DNA from: Gigantopelta aegis
Lineage: Eukaryota; Mollusca; Gastropoda; Neomphalida; Peltospiridae
Direction of reading: 5' to 3'
DNA length: 64,000 nucleotides
Assembly: GCF_016097555.1 (NCBI RefSeq)
Contig: NC_054702.1
Location: 68,696,195-68,760,194 of the forward strand
The notes below the pieces were generated by a model. It worked only from the letters and a program-made list of their open reading frames with translations. It made no database searches and was not told the origin of the DNA. The position numbers and the translations under genes were made by a program. This document shows, piece after piece, positions 12,601 through 27,600 of this stretch (positions within the stretch are counted from its first letter, which is position 1; each line of letters opens with the position of its first letter).

Positions 12601-15600
12601 GCTCATCAAGTGAATGTTTCACCTGTAATAGCAATGGATTATTCAGCAAAGGGTGACACCAATATTCTCTTCAGTGATGAAGATAGTTACAGTATAATGG
12701 CCTCCGATGGAATGGGATGTCGCTGTAGAGTTCTGTTCAGTGCAACACCAGGTGACAATCAAGGTAAGTCGTAAAGGGTTAGAAATGTATAATATGTTTT
12801 TGCAATAGTTGATTTTATCTATGTTGGTGAATAAAATGAAGTGTACATGGTTTAAAAGGCATTGTAATGAAAAGGCATCACCAGACTTTTCCTTGTACTC
12901 AAGTTTAGTAGTCTTGAATAGATCAGTCCATAAACACTGGGGATGCAGTAGGCTCTACCATCGAAATTGTCTACAATTCTTGAAGGAATTTGATTCATAT
13001 TTATATGGTTAATTTTTTTTTATTAAAGTAACTGACTCCAACCACTGATGAATTCAAATCAATTAATTTGAACTCTATAAAATGAGGGAAATCTATAGAA
13101 CTGGTTGACCATGCTGCATAGTTGGTCCAAACATAAAAGAAAACATCTATCTTTGTTTTTAAAGGTCTTCCTCCTAGTCTGATGGCTGTGGACCACTTGC
13201 GTGTGTACTGGTACAACAAGAGTGAACAAAAACTGTACAGCGTGAACAAAAACACTGGAGCAGACCTGCTGACACAGAATATCCCAGACGTTCAGGATAT
13301 TGTGGCCTATGGAGCCCATCTACAACCCCTTCCAGGTGATATATCAGTTATAATACAGCTGCAACCAGTGTAAATAAAAAAATGAAGATTTTCACAATGT
13401 TTAGTAAATTATGGTTATATGTACTTCATATTAATTTTGAATAATATGTTTGATTTTATTTTATTGTACTAGATTATTAGTTTTATAAAAAGATTGACAT
13501 AATAAGGCACTTACTTTTGAAACATGATGTTTTTTAAATTTGATGTGAGCAACACCTGATTACAAAATGATTTAGAAGATTTTAAAATTTATTGTTAATT
13601 ACTATTAAGCCAAAATATCTTGCAAAATGTATTTCTCTATTCATTTGCTTGGTTTCTTATTATTGATTTTAATTGTTTATTACTATTTTATTTTTATTTT
13701 CTCCCAGATTCCGCCTGCCTAGACCCTGGTCCCTATAATTTCTCAGTTGTGAGTGAGAGTATTAGCAATGTTTCAGTAACTCTGAAACTGAGGGAGATGA
13801 AGCGACCGTCACATTGTTCGGGAATGAGTCTACCTCAAGACAAGTACACAGTCTACTATATAAAGCAGCCCAAAACCAGAGTTATTGGAGAACATATTGA
13901 CTGTAGTGTTGAGGCTAATAACTGTACAACTTTGGTAGGTGAAATTTCTTTCAAACTTTACAACTAGCCCTATGGTAATAAATCAGTAAATTGGAACAAT
14001 TGAGACCTGTATGTGTAAAGAATATACTCAAATTTTATGACCAGTTCTGACTCTTGTTTATAATAGTCTGTCAAAATATTACAAATATTTTTTTACTCTG
14101 ACCAAGAAAGACTAAAAAACACACAAATTATTTACTATTTTATAATATAATGAACTCAGATTTGTAGTTGTAAAAAGGATACGAGAAGAAATAACACATT
14201 TATCTGATTTGGTATAACTGGACGTATTCTAGTAGGCATTAAATAACCCTAAAATTTTAAACAAGGGTTAGGGTAATTATGGTTGTGTGTGTATGTCTGT
14301 GTGTGTGTGTTTGTGTGAGTGTGTGTGTACATGCATGTGTGTGTGTGTGCGTGCGTGTGTTTGCAATATTGCATATGCGGTAACAATAACAACTGAAAAT
14401 GAGTGGTGGATTCTCATTGAAGTTCAGTATGATTCAGTAGGATCTGTGTTTCATATAAAGTGACTCTTATTGGTAATTTTGTAGCAAACCTACGAGAGGA
14501 CAATAACTGTTGATAATCTGGAGCCGTATACTGATTATGTCCTGCAAGTGGCAGTTAGCAACTATTACACGGAATATCTGGCTGAAGCTCTCGGTCCTGC
14601 TACTGTGTACAGAACACAGGAAGGAGGTGAGATTTATTAATAAAAACAGATGAATCCACTTTCATGCATATCACTTAATTTTGAAAACCGCAAACCATTA
14701 ATGAGAGAACCATTGACTATTACAGCAGTAAAACGTATCAGTAGATAAGTGGAAAGAGTGGAGGACAAATCTACAGAGATGGAAATCCAATGGATTTTGT
14801 TTAATTTTAAAACCTGTTCCTGTCATTGTTCTTTCTTAAAACATTGAGTTCTATATTATAATACCCTGCAAGGTTTTCTCGATGTCTAGTGCAATGTCAT
14901 TTTCATGTGTATTTTTAGTTAATAGCATACAAGAAAACAAAATATATTGTTATTGCTATAATAGGTTTATACAAGTTTTATTCCACTCATTTTTTCTTTG
15001 TACAGTTCATAATCATTTTATTTTTTATTAATCCATATAGCACCCAGTATTCAAAATTTAGTTCCATCAATGCACTAAACTGCTACACTAAGCTTCCTGT
15101 CTAATCTTGTTTACAGTCTGATAAAAAAAACCCAACTAATTAATGCCATAATTTGAAAGATTAATGCATAGTTTTAGCTGATTGTTTTATATTAGTTCTT
15201 CTACACGTGTCTTGTCCTGGATGAAGGAGCCGGTATAAGTCAACACATGCACCCATGACAGGCGTGCTTGCTCTGAATGTGCATTTTAAGCCCTGTGACT
15301 TGACCTGACCATGTGTACATAGATTCCTGAATCTCTGTTTCAGTAATATTTTAATTTTAATTTTAGTGCCATCACCTGCCCGAAATGTGACTGCGATTGT
15401 GTTGAAACCAGTTGAGATCCAGGTAGAGTGGTTTGCCCCTGCCAATCCCAGAGGTCCTCTTGAGAACATCACCTATGTGGTAAAGTGGTCGACCCTCACG
15501 TCAGCTGGAGTCTACCTTGAGGGACAGACAGACAGATCTGCCGTCAGACAGATGAGAAGTGGAAAGTTCTACACGTACCTGAAGAGCTTGCAACCAAAAC

Positions 15601-18600
15601 ATACATATATGATTAAGGTGTGTGAGTGTTTTTAACATACCTGTGGACCTAATTCTCTGATGGTTTTTCCCCCCCATCCCAACCAGTGCCATAACACTGG
15701 TATACCATAAGCTGTTATAAGTGTATATAAAAGATCCCTTGCTGCCGGTAGGAAATGTAGTTAGTTTTCTCTAGAACTGCATGTCAAAATTACTAAATGT
15801 TTAACATGCAAAAGTTCAACAAATCAATGTGCTTTATTGGTGTTATTAAACAAAACAAACTTTAACTTTTTGTTAACACCATGAACTGTTTATGTCCCTA
15901 GATAAACAACCTCTGGATTTTTCAAAAAGTCCAGATTTTAGTGCTTCTTGAAAACTGTTCCTATCCTTGTTTTATTAAAAGCTCACAGCCCTATCCTTTT
16001 AAAAACATAGAAAGTTTTCAGATCCCCCCCCCCCCATATCATTTTTCTCCCTGGATGATGCCTAATGAAGTTTAATGTAGATTTTAAGGGAACTAGTTCT
16101 GAATTGATCAGTATGAAGTCTTAACTAGCATTTGTTTTTTCTTGTATTTTTAGATCCTGTCATTTGACAGTTCCAGAAAGTTACACAGTGAAAGTGCTGC
16201 TGTCCGAGCAAAGACATTTGACAATCCAGGGGAGCTAACTTTGAAGCAGTCATTTCCCAATGCTCTTCATCTCATATGGATATCACCTTCAGACAACAGT
16301 GTTACTAGACACTCATACCAGTTTGCAGAGGTAAAATTTGCAGAGTAGAAATTTTTAAAATGTAACAAACAGAAGAAAAAAAGTCAACATCCCTCCCCCC
16401 TTCAAAAAACATAAAACAGACATCACAAACATATCCGGATGATGATGAAATGGTGCAGCTGCTTTGATTTGGAACAGTGGGCCATGCTTTATGCCATTTG
16501 ACAGTTGATCTTGGTATCATATGAGCCTGGGGGTAAATGGAACCTGCAGTGCCTGCCAAATAGTCATCCCATCCCCCCATGTGAAGTTGCAGATTTGAAA
16601 TTGATTTAAAATCATATACATAAAAATATCAAGTAACTTTTGTAACATAAAGAACAATGGTTATTGGTAAGGGAACCAGTCAAATCTCTCTTAAATGATA
16701 AAGGCACTTTTTAAAATTACTTTTTTGACACCCATTTAATACTGAAGTACTACAATGCAATGAAGACTACCTCCAAACATCAGTTGCAGGAAGATTTTTC
16801 ATGGATAAATGTTCTTCAGTATACTTTTCATGTATGTCACGTAGCTGTGTAATATTATGATTAATAAATGAAATTCATCAGTTTTGGTCATTATATTTGT
16901 ATTTGCAGGTGACTAGTGGTGAGTTGCTGTGGATGCTTCATGACGATATCCCCCAGTCCACAGAAAACAACACTGAGTATGAGGTGCAGTTCACAGAATT
17001 GGAGCCCAACACAGACTATGTCTTTCAAGTTAAAGCATTGTACCAGTCGACTAAATTCTCCCTCTATGTTTGGCCAAATGACCGGCGCTACACATTTAAA
17101 ACCATGAGTAAGTCATCCGGTTGTGTGTCGTCTAAAATGTTCTATATTAGATTTCGAATGAAAAGTTTATCCTTTAACTTTTGACTCGGTTTTGACTTTA
17201 ACATTTTGGTGGTTGTGGATTTCAGGACACTTTTAAAGGTTTAAGAGCAATTGCTTGAATAAAAGTTTGACAAAAGTGCTTCAGTTGTAACTAAAACATT
17301 GGATTGTAAAGTTACTCCATTTCAAGGAAATATCTTTTTTGTTGATTCTGATGATCCTTGTTCTTTAGTTTTTAAGGATTTTTTTTCTGAATCTCATTAC
17401 AGCATCAATACATGTTGTTTACATCAACTAATATAAACGGTTTATGTGAAGAAGATTTCAATAATTTAAAAGCTTTTTTTCCTTGTTTTTTAGCTGATGT
17501 GCCTGATGAGCCGTTTCCTCCCAAATTTCATCAGCTCAAGTCAGGAACATACGAAGTGGTTTGGTCTGAGCCAGATGACAATGGAGCTTCTATTAAGCAT
17601 TACCTTTTGGAATACAGGTAACAACAAAATATTAAGTTTTATTTCATTTACATTGAGATCTCCAGAAAATGTGGTGTATTGTACCTTCACCTTGAGCATC
17701 ACCAAGAAATATTTAAAAGTGGTTTAGTTCTGTACTTTTTATAAATAATATTAAATTTGTTTAAATTCTTGTTATAAATTTTGCTCTTTTATTTTTAAAT
17801 GCATTCAAAGTATTAATTTCAAGTTGAGCATTGTGTAGATCATTGTGTAAAGTGTATTAAAGTTGACTTGCTCTAACAGTTTTCCAGATACAAATGAATG
17901 GCATCCTGCTTTCAATGGGTCGAGCATGCGTTGGCTGGTTGATGATGAGACACTGAAGCCTCGTCATCGCTACATCTTCCGTGTGGCGGCTGAGAACGAT
18001 AACGGGTGGAGTCCATTCAGTGATAACAGCTCTGTGTTTCTGGCACCATCTGGTTAGTCCCATTTTCTTATTGCCTCTGACTCTTTATGACATTTATAAC
18101 TTAAGACATTTTTGTTAGCTTTACCAATTAGTAACACTTGTCTAATAATGCAGTTGGTTATTTCATTGTGTTATATTTAGCAATATTAAGCAATTCTTCA
18201 ACTGCATGTTTGTGTAGTTGGATTCATTTTTGTTATGCTTCCATCTGAAAGCTATTCAAGCACACATAACCTGTGACATGTTCAGGAGGCCAAACACTCA
18301 CGATCAGTTTCTACCACATCACACTAATCTAATGTTAGGTGCAAAAACCAGTCAGTGAGTAACAGCACAACATCCTCATTGACATGACTCTGTGTAAATA
18401 CAACCTCTGACTTGGCCAGAGAGTTGTTTTCATCTGCGTGTTATCATAGCTTAATTTAAATATTGTGGTTTATACCCAAAAAAATGTCATTTTGATTTCC
18501 ATCCTAATAACAAGTATGTCACATTTTTAAGGTTTGAGTAATGATGGAATGGTGTATTTATTTGTGTTTTGTTTATTTCAGCTCTGATGAAGAGTGCTGT

Positions 18601-21600
18601 GACAGAGGAAGTGGGGATTGCCATTGCTGTCTCCATCAGTTTCATCATCATTGTCATTATAATTGTTATCACTGGCATCTGTATATGTAAGTGTTAAATA
18701 TCACACCTTTAGGAAAATTTACATTAATCTTGCAACATTAAAGGCATTATAGATATTTTTTCTGGTGTCACAGAATTAATTGAACAATTAAAAAGAAAAT
18801 AACAAGTAAATGATGTTATGTATTTTAGTATCTGTGACAGATCTCAAATTTAGCATAAGAAGATGGCAGCACCAGTTTTTTAATAAGGGAAAAAGCAGAA
18901 GAGATGTTTAAATTGATTTATATAACCAAAATGTTCCTTCCAAGACAACAGTTCTATGTTGGCATAATTATCTGAAGAATTCAGTTGCATGTACATGTAA
19001 TAATGTGTAAAATAAAATCCTGAATGTGCAGGGTAACAAGTATGCTCATTATACCTGTAGTGGTTAGTTTCTTTAATACAAAAAACTAGATGATGATCCT
19101 GTTCATGTATTTGAATGCAGGCACAAAGAGACGACAGCATGAGAAGAAGAAAGCTCGAGAGTTCATTGCGGTCTACCAAGTTCCGGACATGGAGCTGGCC
19201 ACTTTGAGAGAACTACCTCACACAGCTGTTCAGCAGAGCAACACACTGTATGGCATCAGGTCAGTTAATCTAGGCTATCTACAAAATGATGGGCTGTTGC
19301 TAAAGAAGTGTCTTGAGGGTTTAGAATTGTTTGATTTATACTCTGCACACAAGTTGTAATATGGGGTTGTTGGAGAGTACTATTTTAATTAGTTTTTGTG
19401 TATGTTGAAAGATATTCCATACAAATCATTCTCTCTTAAATTTACTAGATTAAACTATGTATCCGGGTTGTTTCATTTCTTAAATGTATTCATTATTGTA
19501 AAAGAAGTCACCACAGTTAATAATGTAACAAATATATATAGTTGCATATCTTTTTTTCAAATTAAATGATTGTTATCTTTGCCTTTTCAGCTATGTTCCA
19601 ACAGCTGAAGACATAGCATCCTTGCCACATTTCCGAAGGGACCAGCTCAATTTGACCAAGTTCCTGGGTAGTGGAGCATTTGGCGAGGTCTTCATGGGTG
19701 TGGCAAAGAACATCCTCCATTATAATTCTGGTGAAACCAAAGTGGCTGTGAAGGTAATTCATGTTTACATGCTATCATGAATCTGTAAATATTTGGCTTG
19801 GTCTCCATCATAAGTATTGTAATCAGATATATGAGCTTGAACTTTTGTTTTGTTATACAGATTTATTTTCTCAAGTGGATTAGTGTTTTTCTTTCCATTG
19901 TTAGTTCATAGGTCCATGGAAAGACAGCAATGTGTTAGTCAGTTATTGTACCGCTTTTCCATAATTACGTTAGTGCATTAGGTAACAAATTCAATAATTT
20001 TTTCCCTAGTAAAGGTGTATGTAATACCTCAAAACATATAATAGGCTGGAAATACCCACAAAGTAGTAGCTGAGGAGTGCAAAGAATGAAACAGACAAAA
20101 AGGGAAAGTCCTAATATTTTTGAGTGGTTACTTCATGGCATCCTTTTGCTGTAACTCTGTATTAATGTATTGTTTTCAAAAATCCTCTTTAGTCTATCAA
20201 AATAACAGTTATTATTTTATCATTTGATTGCAGACACTAAGAAAATCAGCTACCGAGAGTGAAAAGGAGGAATTCCTGAAAGAAGCCTTGTTGATGAGTA
20301 ACTTCCACCATGAGCACATTCTCGGTCTTCTGGGCGTCTGCCTCGACAATGATCCTCAGTTCCTTATCCTGGAGCTCATGGAAGGCAGTGACCTCCTGTC
20401 CTTCCTTCGCAACTGCAGGGCTACTAACGTAAGCTAATCAATTTACTACCTGACATCTTTGTATCTTCTTTTTTTCATTTGGATAACCATTCTAGATCAG
20501 ATCTTATAAAACTGTTTGGTTGATTTTTAAAACATGTCTCCAGACAATAATTCTTAGAATATCGGTATTGTTTAGACCTAGAAACTAAGTTTTTATACTG
20601 CTTTAAAATATGCTTTCTAATAATGATGCTTATAGTTTTATACAGAAGTAACAGGTATATCAAGAGATGTGGTGTACTGTTCTATCTGTGGTAAAGTGCA
20701 TAGGAAATATTTTTTTCTAGTAATAAATAATAAAGAGTAGCCATCTGTTAACAGTGGGTTGTTGTTGATTTTTTTTTTGCTTCATTTCCTAAACTAAATA
20801 TGTATCACAATTACAATAATATATTAATAGCTTATTAAACAATGTCATTGCAATCCTTTTTATCATTATTACTGTTTTATGTTTTGTTGTAGTCCAGTGC
20901 CTGTAAATTGTTGCTGCCAGACCTGGTACAGATCTGTGTCCATGTGGCCAGGGGATGTCAGTACCTTGAAGAAATGCACTTTGTTCACAGGTGATCATTT
21001 AACACAATACACAGAAAATCATTCAACACAACAATTCTTATTTGACATTATTGGCACTTAATATTTTTTAAAACTGGCACATACTTGTAATTATTGGACA
21101 CATTTTAATAGAAATAAAGTCTAAACATTCTTATTCATGTCCCATATCACATATGGAGTCTTCTTGGAATAATATATTTATTGCATTTATTATGCTTGTC
21201 CTTGCAGTGCTTTGTAATAAATGTATACATATTAAGCACAATAGAACCCATGTGTTTTCCACTAGTGCATTAAATTTTATATGCCGGACACTAAATGGCT
21301 GAATGTAGACATAAAATTAGACTTGCATCTCTTCCATATGTCAATCTATTCATCAATGCATGCAACTGACCAGAAGTATGAAGATGTTTCTATTTTGCTT
21401 TTGTTGTGTGTGTTTCAGAGATTTAGCTGCCAGAAATTGCCTTGTGTCGAGTGTTCACCCAGTTGAGATGGTTATAAAGATAGGCGACTTTGGTCTGGCG
21501 AGAGATATTTACAAGAATGATTACTACAGAAAGGAGGGTGAAGGCTTGCTTCCAGTGAGGTGGATGTCTCCTGAGTCGCTGGTGGATGGTGTATTCACAA

Positions 21601-24600
21601 CCCTCTCTGATATATGGTATAGTCTTGTTATTCATTGTTATTATTCATCTTGTTCATTTAACACCTTTAAGAAATTATTTTGTATTTCGGGACAGACCAA
21701 GAAATAAAAGTCATGTAAGTATTTCTGGAAATCTGGATTTTAGCACTACTCAAAAACTGTTTCTGTCCTTGACCTTGTTCTTTGATAAAAGGTCACACTA
21801 GCATGCCATTGTTAATTCCTTGCAGAGGTTTTCAGAATATATTGTCAATGTCATTTTCATTTTATGGTGAGATGTGTCATTATGAAATAACATTAGTTGA
21901 TAGGTATTTTATACTTCTGATGTGCTTTTATATATGCGTATGTTACAGTTAAACATATAATGACATATTATTGACAAATTATACTTTTTTGCAGGGCTTT
22001 TGGTGTTCTGATGTGGGAAGTTGTAACATTGGGACAACAACCATATCCTGCCAGAACCAACATTGAAGTTCTACATTTTGTGCGAGCTGGTGGAAAACTT
22101 GAGAGGCCAGAAAAGTGTCCAGATGACATGTAAGTCGTAAAATTGTGTGGTTGCATAAATTATTAGATTTATGAACATCTTATTGTAATCATACAAAGTG
22201 ACTTCAATCCTGTAAAAGACGTTAATGGTGCATTGCTTCGCAAGGCTCAATGGGTAGGTGTAAACCACTTGCACCGACCAGTGATCCATAACTGGTTCAA
22301 CAAAGGCCATGGTTTATGCTATCCTGCCTGTGGGAAGCGCAAATAAAAGATCCCTTGCTGCTAATCGGAAGAGTAGCCCATGTAGTGGCGACAGCGGGTT
22401 TCCTCTTAAAATCTGTGTGGTCCTTAACCATATGTCTGACGCCATATAACCGTAAATAAAATGTGTTGAGTGCGTCGTTAAATAAAACATTTCTTTCTTT
22501 CTTTCAACTATTTCAAATTATTGATTACTTGATCTATTTTTAAGCCAGTTAATTAAAACAATTCATCCTTGAATTTATTGCTTACAAGGTTCATGCTTGA
22601 CACAAATGTTTTGCATATTTTTAGATATGACTTAATGCAGAAATGTTGGAGTTACTCACCTGAAGATCGACCTACATTTTCATTCTTGTTACAAAAACTG
22701 GAACGGTACAAGGAAATATGTGACAATATGACCCCTGATGAGATTGCCCAGTCTTCACCATCTGCTCTTGATGGTAAGTATAGACAAAATATTCCTTCAT
22801 TCCTTTATTTCTTATCAGGGGGTTAAAAAGCAATTTATTGAAACAATATTTATTTGACAAAACATAATGGGATTGATCAACAAGCATAACCCCTCCCTAC
22901 ATTTTACAAGCGGATAAATATTAAGATATAACAGACCTACATAAACATGAACAAAGAGGAAGAAAAAGAGAGGAGGGGGATATAGTGAGTAGAAAACTGT
23001 TAATTCTAATTAATGTGTTAATTATGTGTCTATTATAAAATTTATGTGTTAATTTTAGCAAATTGTTTTAAAAAGCAATTGTTCTGAGGGTTTGATATAA
23101 TGCATTAACCAAGTGTCTGGTTTATCACAATCAAATTTATACTCCTGCAATAAAGCAACCTACAGGCTGATCAAAAAGTATTATTTAGATAATTTAAATG
23201 GTAAAGCTGTAAACATAACTAGTGGTGTTTTTTCTGTATGCATATATAGGGTGTTTATCATGAACAGTTGTTAATTTTATCTCATTGCACTAATTAGTAC
23301 ATTTTCTTTCATATTTTTGTCCTTTTCAATAAATCATGTTTTAGAGGGATTAACCATATTGTACTAATAAAGATTTCATATTTATTATCCTTTTTGGAAA
23401 CATCTTTCAGTTAAAAATTGTCACTGGATGAGTTAGTAGTTTTGAGTCATGAGATCTGTTCACCTGAGGGAGGCCAGATTTGAAGTATAAAATATCTTAC
23501 ACAAAAGAGATGCATTTATTAGTCTCTCGTTATTATCACCCTAGAAGTTTTACTTCTTGTCAGTTAAAAATAAACATTTTTAAAAGGTAAAATACTAAAC
23601 TAATATATATTTCACAACTTGCTGATTATGCAAGTGATCATAAGCCAAAGAAACTTTTGTAATCTATAAAACTGAGTTTGTGTATAACTACATTTATTTG
23701 CAGCAGACTGAAATGTTTGGGGGAATTAGAGGAATAAATGTTTACTAATATTTTAAACATTTCATTTTGTACATTTCATTGCAATCATCCATTCATGTTC
23801 ATGTCCATCTATCTTAATGTTGTTGGTAACATTTGTTTACACATCATTTTTTGTAAATAATTGGAGTGTTTTAATTCCTGATATTGTTGTTTGTGTTTAT
23901 GGTTTTTGTTTGTTTTTCTACCTCAGTTTTCTTTCAAATCACTCCCACATTGTTTTGTGCCCTCTCATTTTTCTTTCAGTGTATACCAGTGTTATATTAT
24001 TTTGTATGAACTGATTTATAATTTTGTTTCATTCTGATATCATTTATGCCGCAAGTCCCAACTTTGTAATTAATTGCAAATCACATTTGGTTTCAGACCC
24101 ATATAGCCAGTGGGTTGGGGTTCTGAGGGAGCGAAGGTTGCATTTTTGGTCAATAAAAAATATGTTTATAATGAGTCAAATACAGTCTACATTTTCATAA
24201 ATATTTAAAAGTTTACTACAAAATTTATGTAAAACACTATGCTACAGAAAACCCTGGCAACTGGCCTGATTTTAGATATTAAATTTATGCATGTTCTTTA
24301 TTTTATTTTATTTCAAGTTGCCCAAAACTTAATTGTTGTGTTTTTTTCAGACTTTCATTTAGAATGTAGATTAAAACTCTGAAAATGCTAACAAATAAAG
24401 CAGATTGCTTTCTGCTGAAGACTAAAACCATTGGATTGATTGTTAAGGATTTTTCTATTCTTTAATTATAAGACAGTTGGACTTTATTCTTAAATAACGT
24501 TAACAAAAATAAAATATATAGAGGATATTTCATGTTTTTTGTCAAATATTATTTATATCTCATTGAGTGAAGTTTGCAATCATATCTCATGAGTTGCTCT

Positions 24601-27600
24601 TGCACAACGAGTACTATGATTGCAAACTTCACGAGATGAGATATAAATCATATTTGATAAAAACATGAAATTTTCTATTTATTATATAACTTTTGGCAGT
24701 TTACCTTTTTTAAAATGCCAGCAGCAAAATAGTTCCAGATTTCTTAAAGTGAAGATAACACTTTCTACAGTGACGATAACACATTTTAGAGTGAAATAGT
24801 GAAATTTTCATTCTAAAATGTGTTATCGTCACTGAGTGACTGATAACACTTTTATTTCACTGATATTTTAAGATATTTCACTAAATGTTATATAATAAAT
24901 AAAATCCTTTATGTAATAAATAGTTGTTTAGGAACACCCAGTTGAGTTTAATTTTAGTAAAAGTAGGAATCTAGGATTTTATTAAAACAGTTTGAAGATA
25001 TAATCACCACAAACAAAATGAGGGTTACATGCTAATATTGTAATATTTTATTTTTATTTATGGTCCTACAATCAATAGTTAACTATTCATTTTTGGTTAT
25101 GGTCCCATCATTAACAACAATAATTATTATTATTTTTTTTTTTTTATGGTCCTACTATTAATAATCAGTAGTTAACCAATTAATATTTGTGAGCGGTTCT
25201 ACCATTAATAATCAATAGTTAACTATTCCTTTTTGTTTACAGTCCTACCAATGGTTAGCTTTTCATTTTTGGTTACCTTCCTACCATTAATGATCGGTAA
25301 ACTATTTGTTTTTTGTTTATTAACATAACATTTTAAAATTCTAATAATACTCATTGCTTTGCTTACACTAGCATCCCTACAACACAGAGTTATGAGAGTG
25401 TTTTTAAGTCTTTTTTTAATTTGCTTGCTTAGTTGCATGACCTTGCATGCTAACCTCTGATCTCTGACCCTTGCATGATGCCTTCCAGCCCAGCCTCACC
25501 TCCCGTCATCATCATCATCCACCACGAACACTGACTTTTATTTTGGGCTTGCTAATCTTGCATTTGATGATGAGGTAGTGGCCAGCGACACGAGCGACGA
25601 CGAGGAAGCAGCCGGGCCGGCAACGACGTTCACCCGTCCAAGGTGTCCCCATCGGAGGAGAGGTAGGACGGTGTTCCCTCCCTTGTTTACACGTCCACCG
25701 GTATCACCTGCATGAACTGTATATAATTAACATATTTTAGTATTAATAACGAAAACAAAATGATGGAAATTAAAGTTGATATTATAGAGTGTTCATTGTC
25801 ATTGAAGGTTGTTAAAGAAATAATTTTTTAGTATTAACAACGAAAACAAAATGATGGAAATTAAAGTTAATATTGTAGAGTGTTCATTGTTATTGAAGGT
25901 AGGAGGTTGTTAAAGAAATAATGTTAGTATTAATAACAAAAACAAAATGATGGAAATTAAAGTTATAATATTGTCATTGTCCATTGAAGGTTGTTAAAGA
26001 AATAATTTTTTAGTATTAATAACAAAAACAAAACGTGATTTCTCACTGAAATATAAATGATGGAAATTAAAATTTAATATTGTAGTGTTCATTGTCATTG
26101 GAGGTTGTCAAAGAAAAGTAGGCAGTTTTAAATAATTTTAGGATTAATAACAAAAACAAGTGATTTCTCGTTGAAATATAAATGATGGAAATTAAAATGA
26201 ACACTTTTATTACTTAAATTTATATAATCTCTTATTTTGTCTTTTGGAATAAACCAAAGTATTAGCTTTATTTGATTTTCAAATTTAATATCAAATTTAT
26301 TTGTAATTTTTTGTGTTCAAAATTGAAAGTAAAAATGTCATTTGAAGTTAAATATCCAAAGTTCACCATTACAATTATTATAATTAATATTAATTTGTTC
26401 CTTTATCCTACAACAAAAAGTATATAATATACAGTTCTGCAGCCAAATATCCAAAGTCCCCAGACCACAGTTATTTTACTGTTCTGCACTAGCTTGTTAT
26501 TAATTCCTCTTTTAAATTATTATAGCTATAGTTAAATAATCCATAGCTTAACATTCACTGCATGATGCTAACAGTCTGTTTATAACGTTTAACTATTAAC
26601 CTGACATAACATATTACTAATACAATCACACCTGTCAGCATTCTGAGTTCTGATAAAAAAAAAAAATTCTAAAGTATGCAACATTAAGATGGGGTTACCA
26701 AGAAATATGGGTGGATGAACCTCATTTTGGCTATCTTTTATCTGTTGTTTGCAGTTTTGCTTTGAAAAACAGGAGTAAATACTAGCCATAAGTATGCACT
26801 AGTTCATTACAAAAATGAACTGCTTTAAAACATTTCTGGTGACACCATGGATGAGCATACCAAAACATTGTTTTAAACTGAATAATGTAAGTCAAAAATG
26901 CATTAAATAGCCTTTTAAACTTAAGACACATGCATAAATTTGGGGGGGGGAGGGTTTCATGACATTTCTTACATTTCATGGTTGTCATGACATAACATAA
27001 AATTGATGACATTGAAAAATGACAAAGAAGATAAACTACCAAACAATAGTTAATATTCAAAATATCATCTATGAAATTAGTATGAACATATAATACCTTT
27101 TATTCTAATTTCAAAATGTATTACCTATTTGTCCTGCTGTATTGAAATATTATAAATAAATTTATTATGTTGTCTTGTGCTGTGTGCTGTGTTGTATTGT
27201 GAAGTGTAAATGTTTATAATATCTTTTGCCAATAAAATAGTTTATTGATGTGTTATTTTTAATGTGTGATCTTTATCTTTGAATACTAAAAACTAAACAT
27301 GCACAAAAATTGAGTTTTGGACTTCAAATGTCTGATCTTAATTTAAAACTGTTAAAACTGTTATAAGCACACATGGTTCAAAAGTAAAAAATAATCATAC
27401 TTTTAGTCAGATGTGATCATCTCTTGTTCTAAGACAGTGATATATGCTGTCTTATCTGTTGGCAAGTGCATAATAATAACAACCCATTGATGCTAATAAA
27501 AAAAATCACGTCACAATTGTGTAGTAATTCAAAACATGCTGGCATGTCATTAAACAAAATTAATATAGTCCTATCCTTATTAACACAACTATTAGTCATC

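Larger units (their letters stand above)
22774..25488 (+). other. Long intron 28, mostly without recognisable genes
   Basis: About 2.7 kb of AT-rich sequence. Apart from the palindromic MITE cluster at 24505-24905 and the diverged repeats from 25035, I see nothing I can name. Confidence 0.7.
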
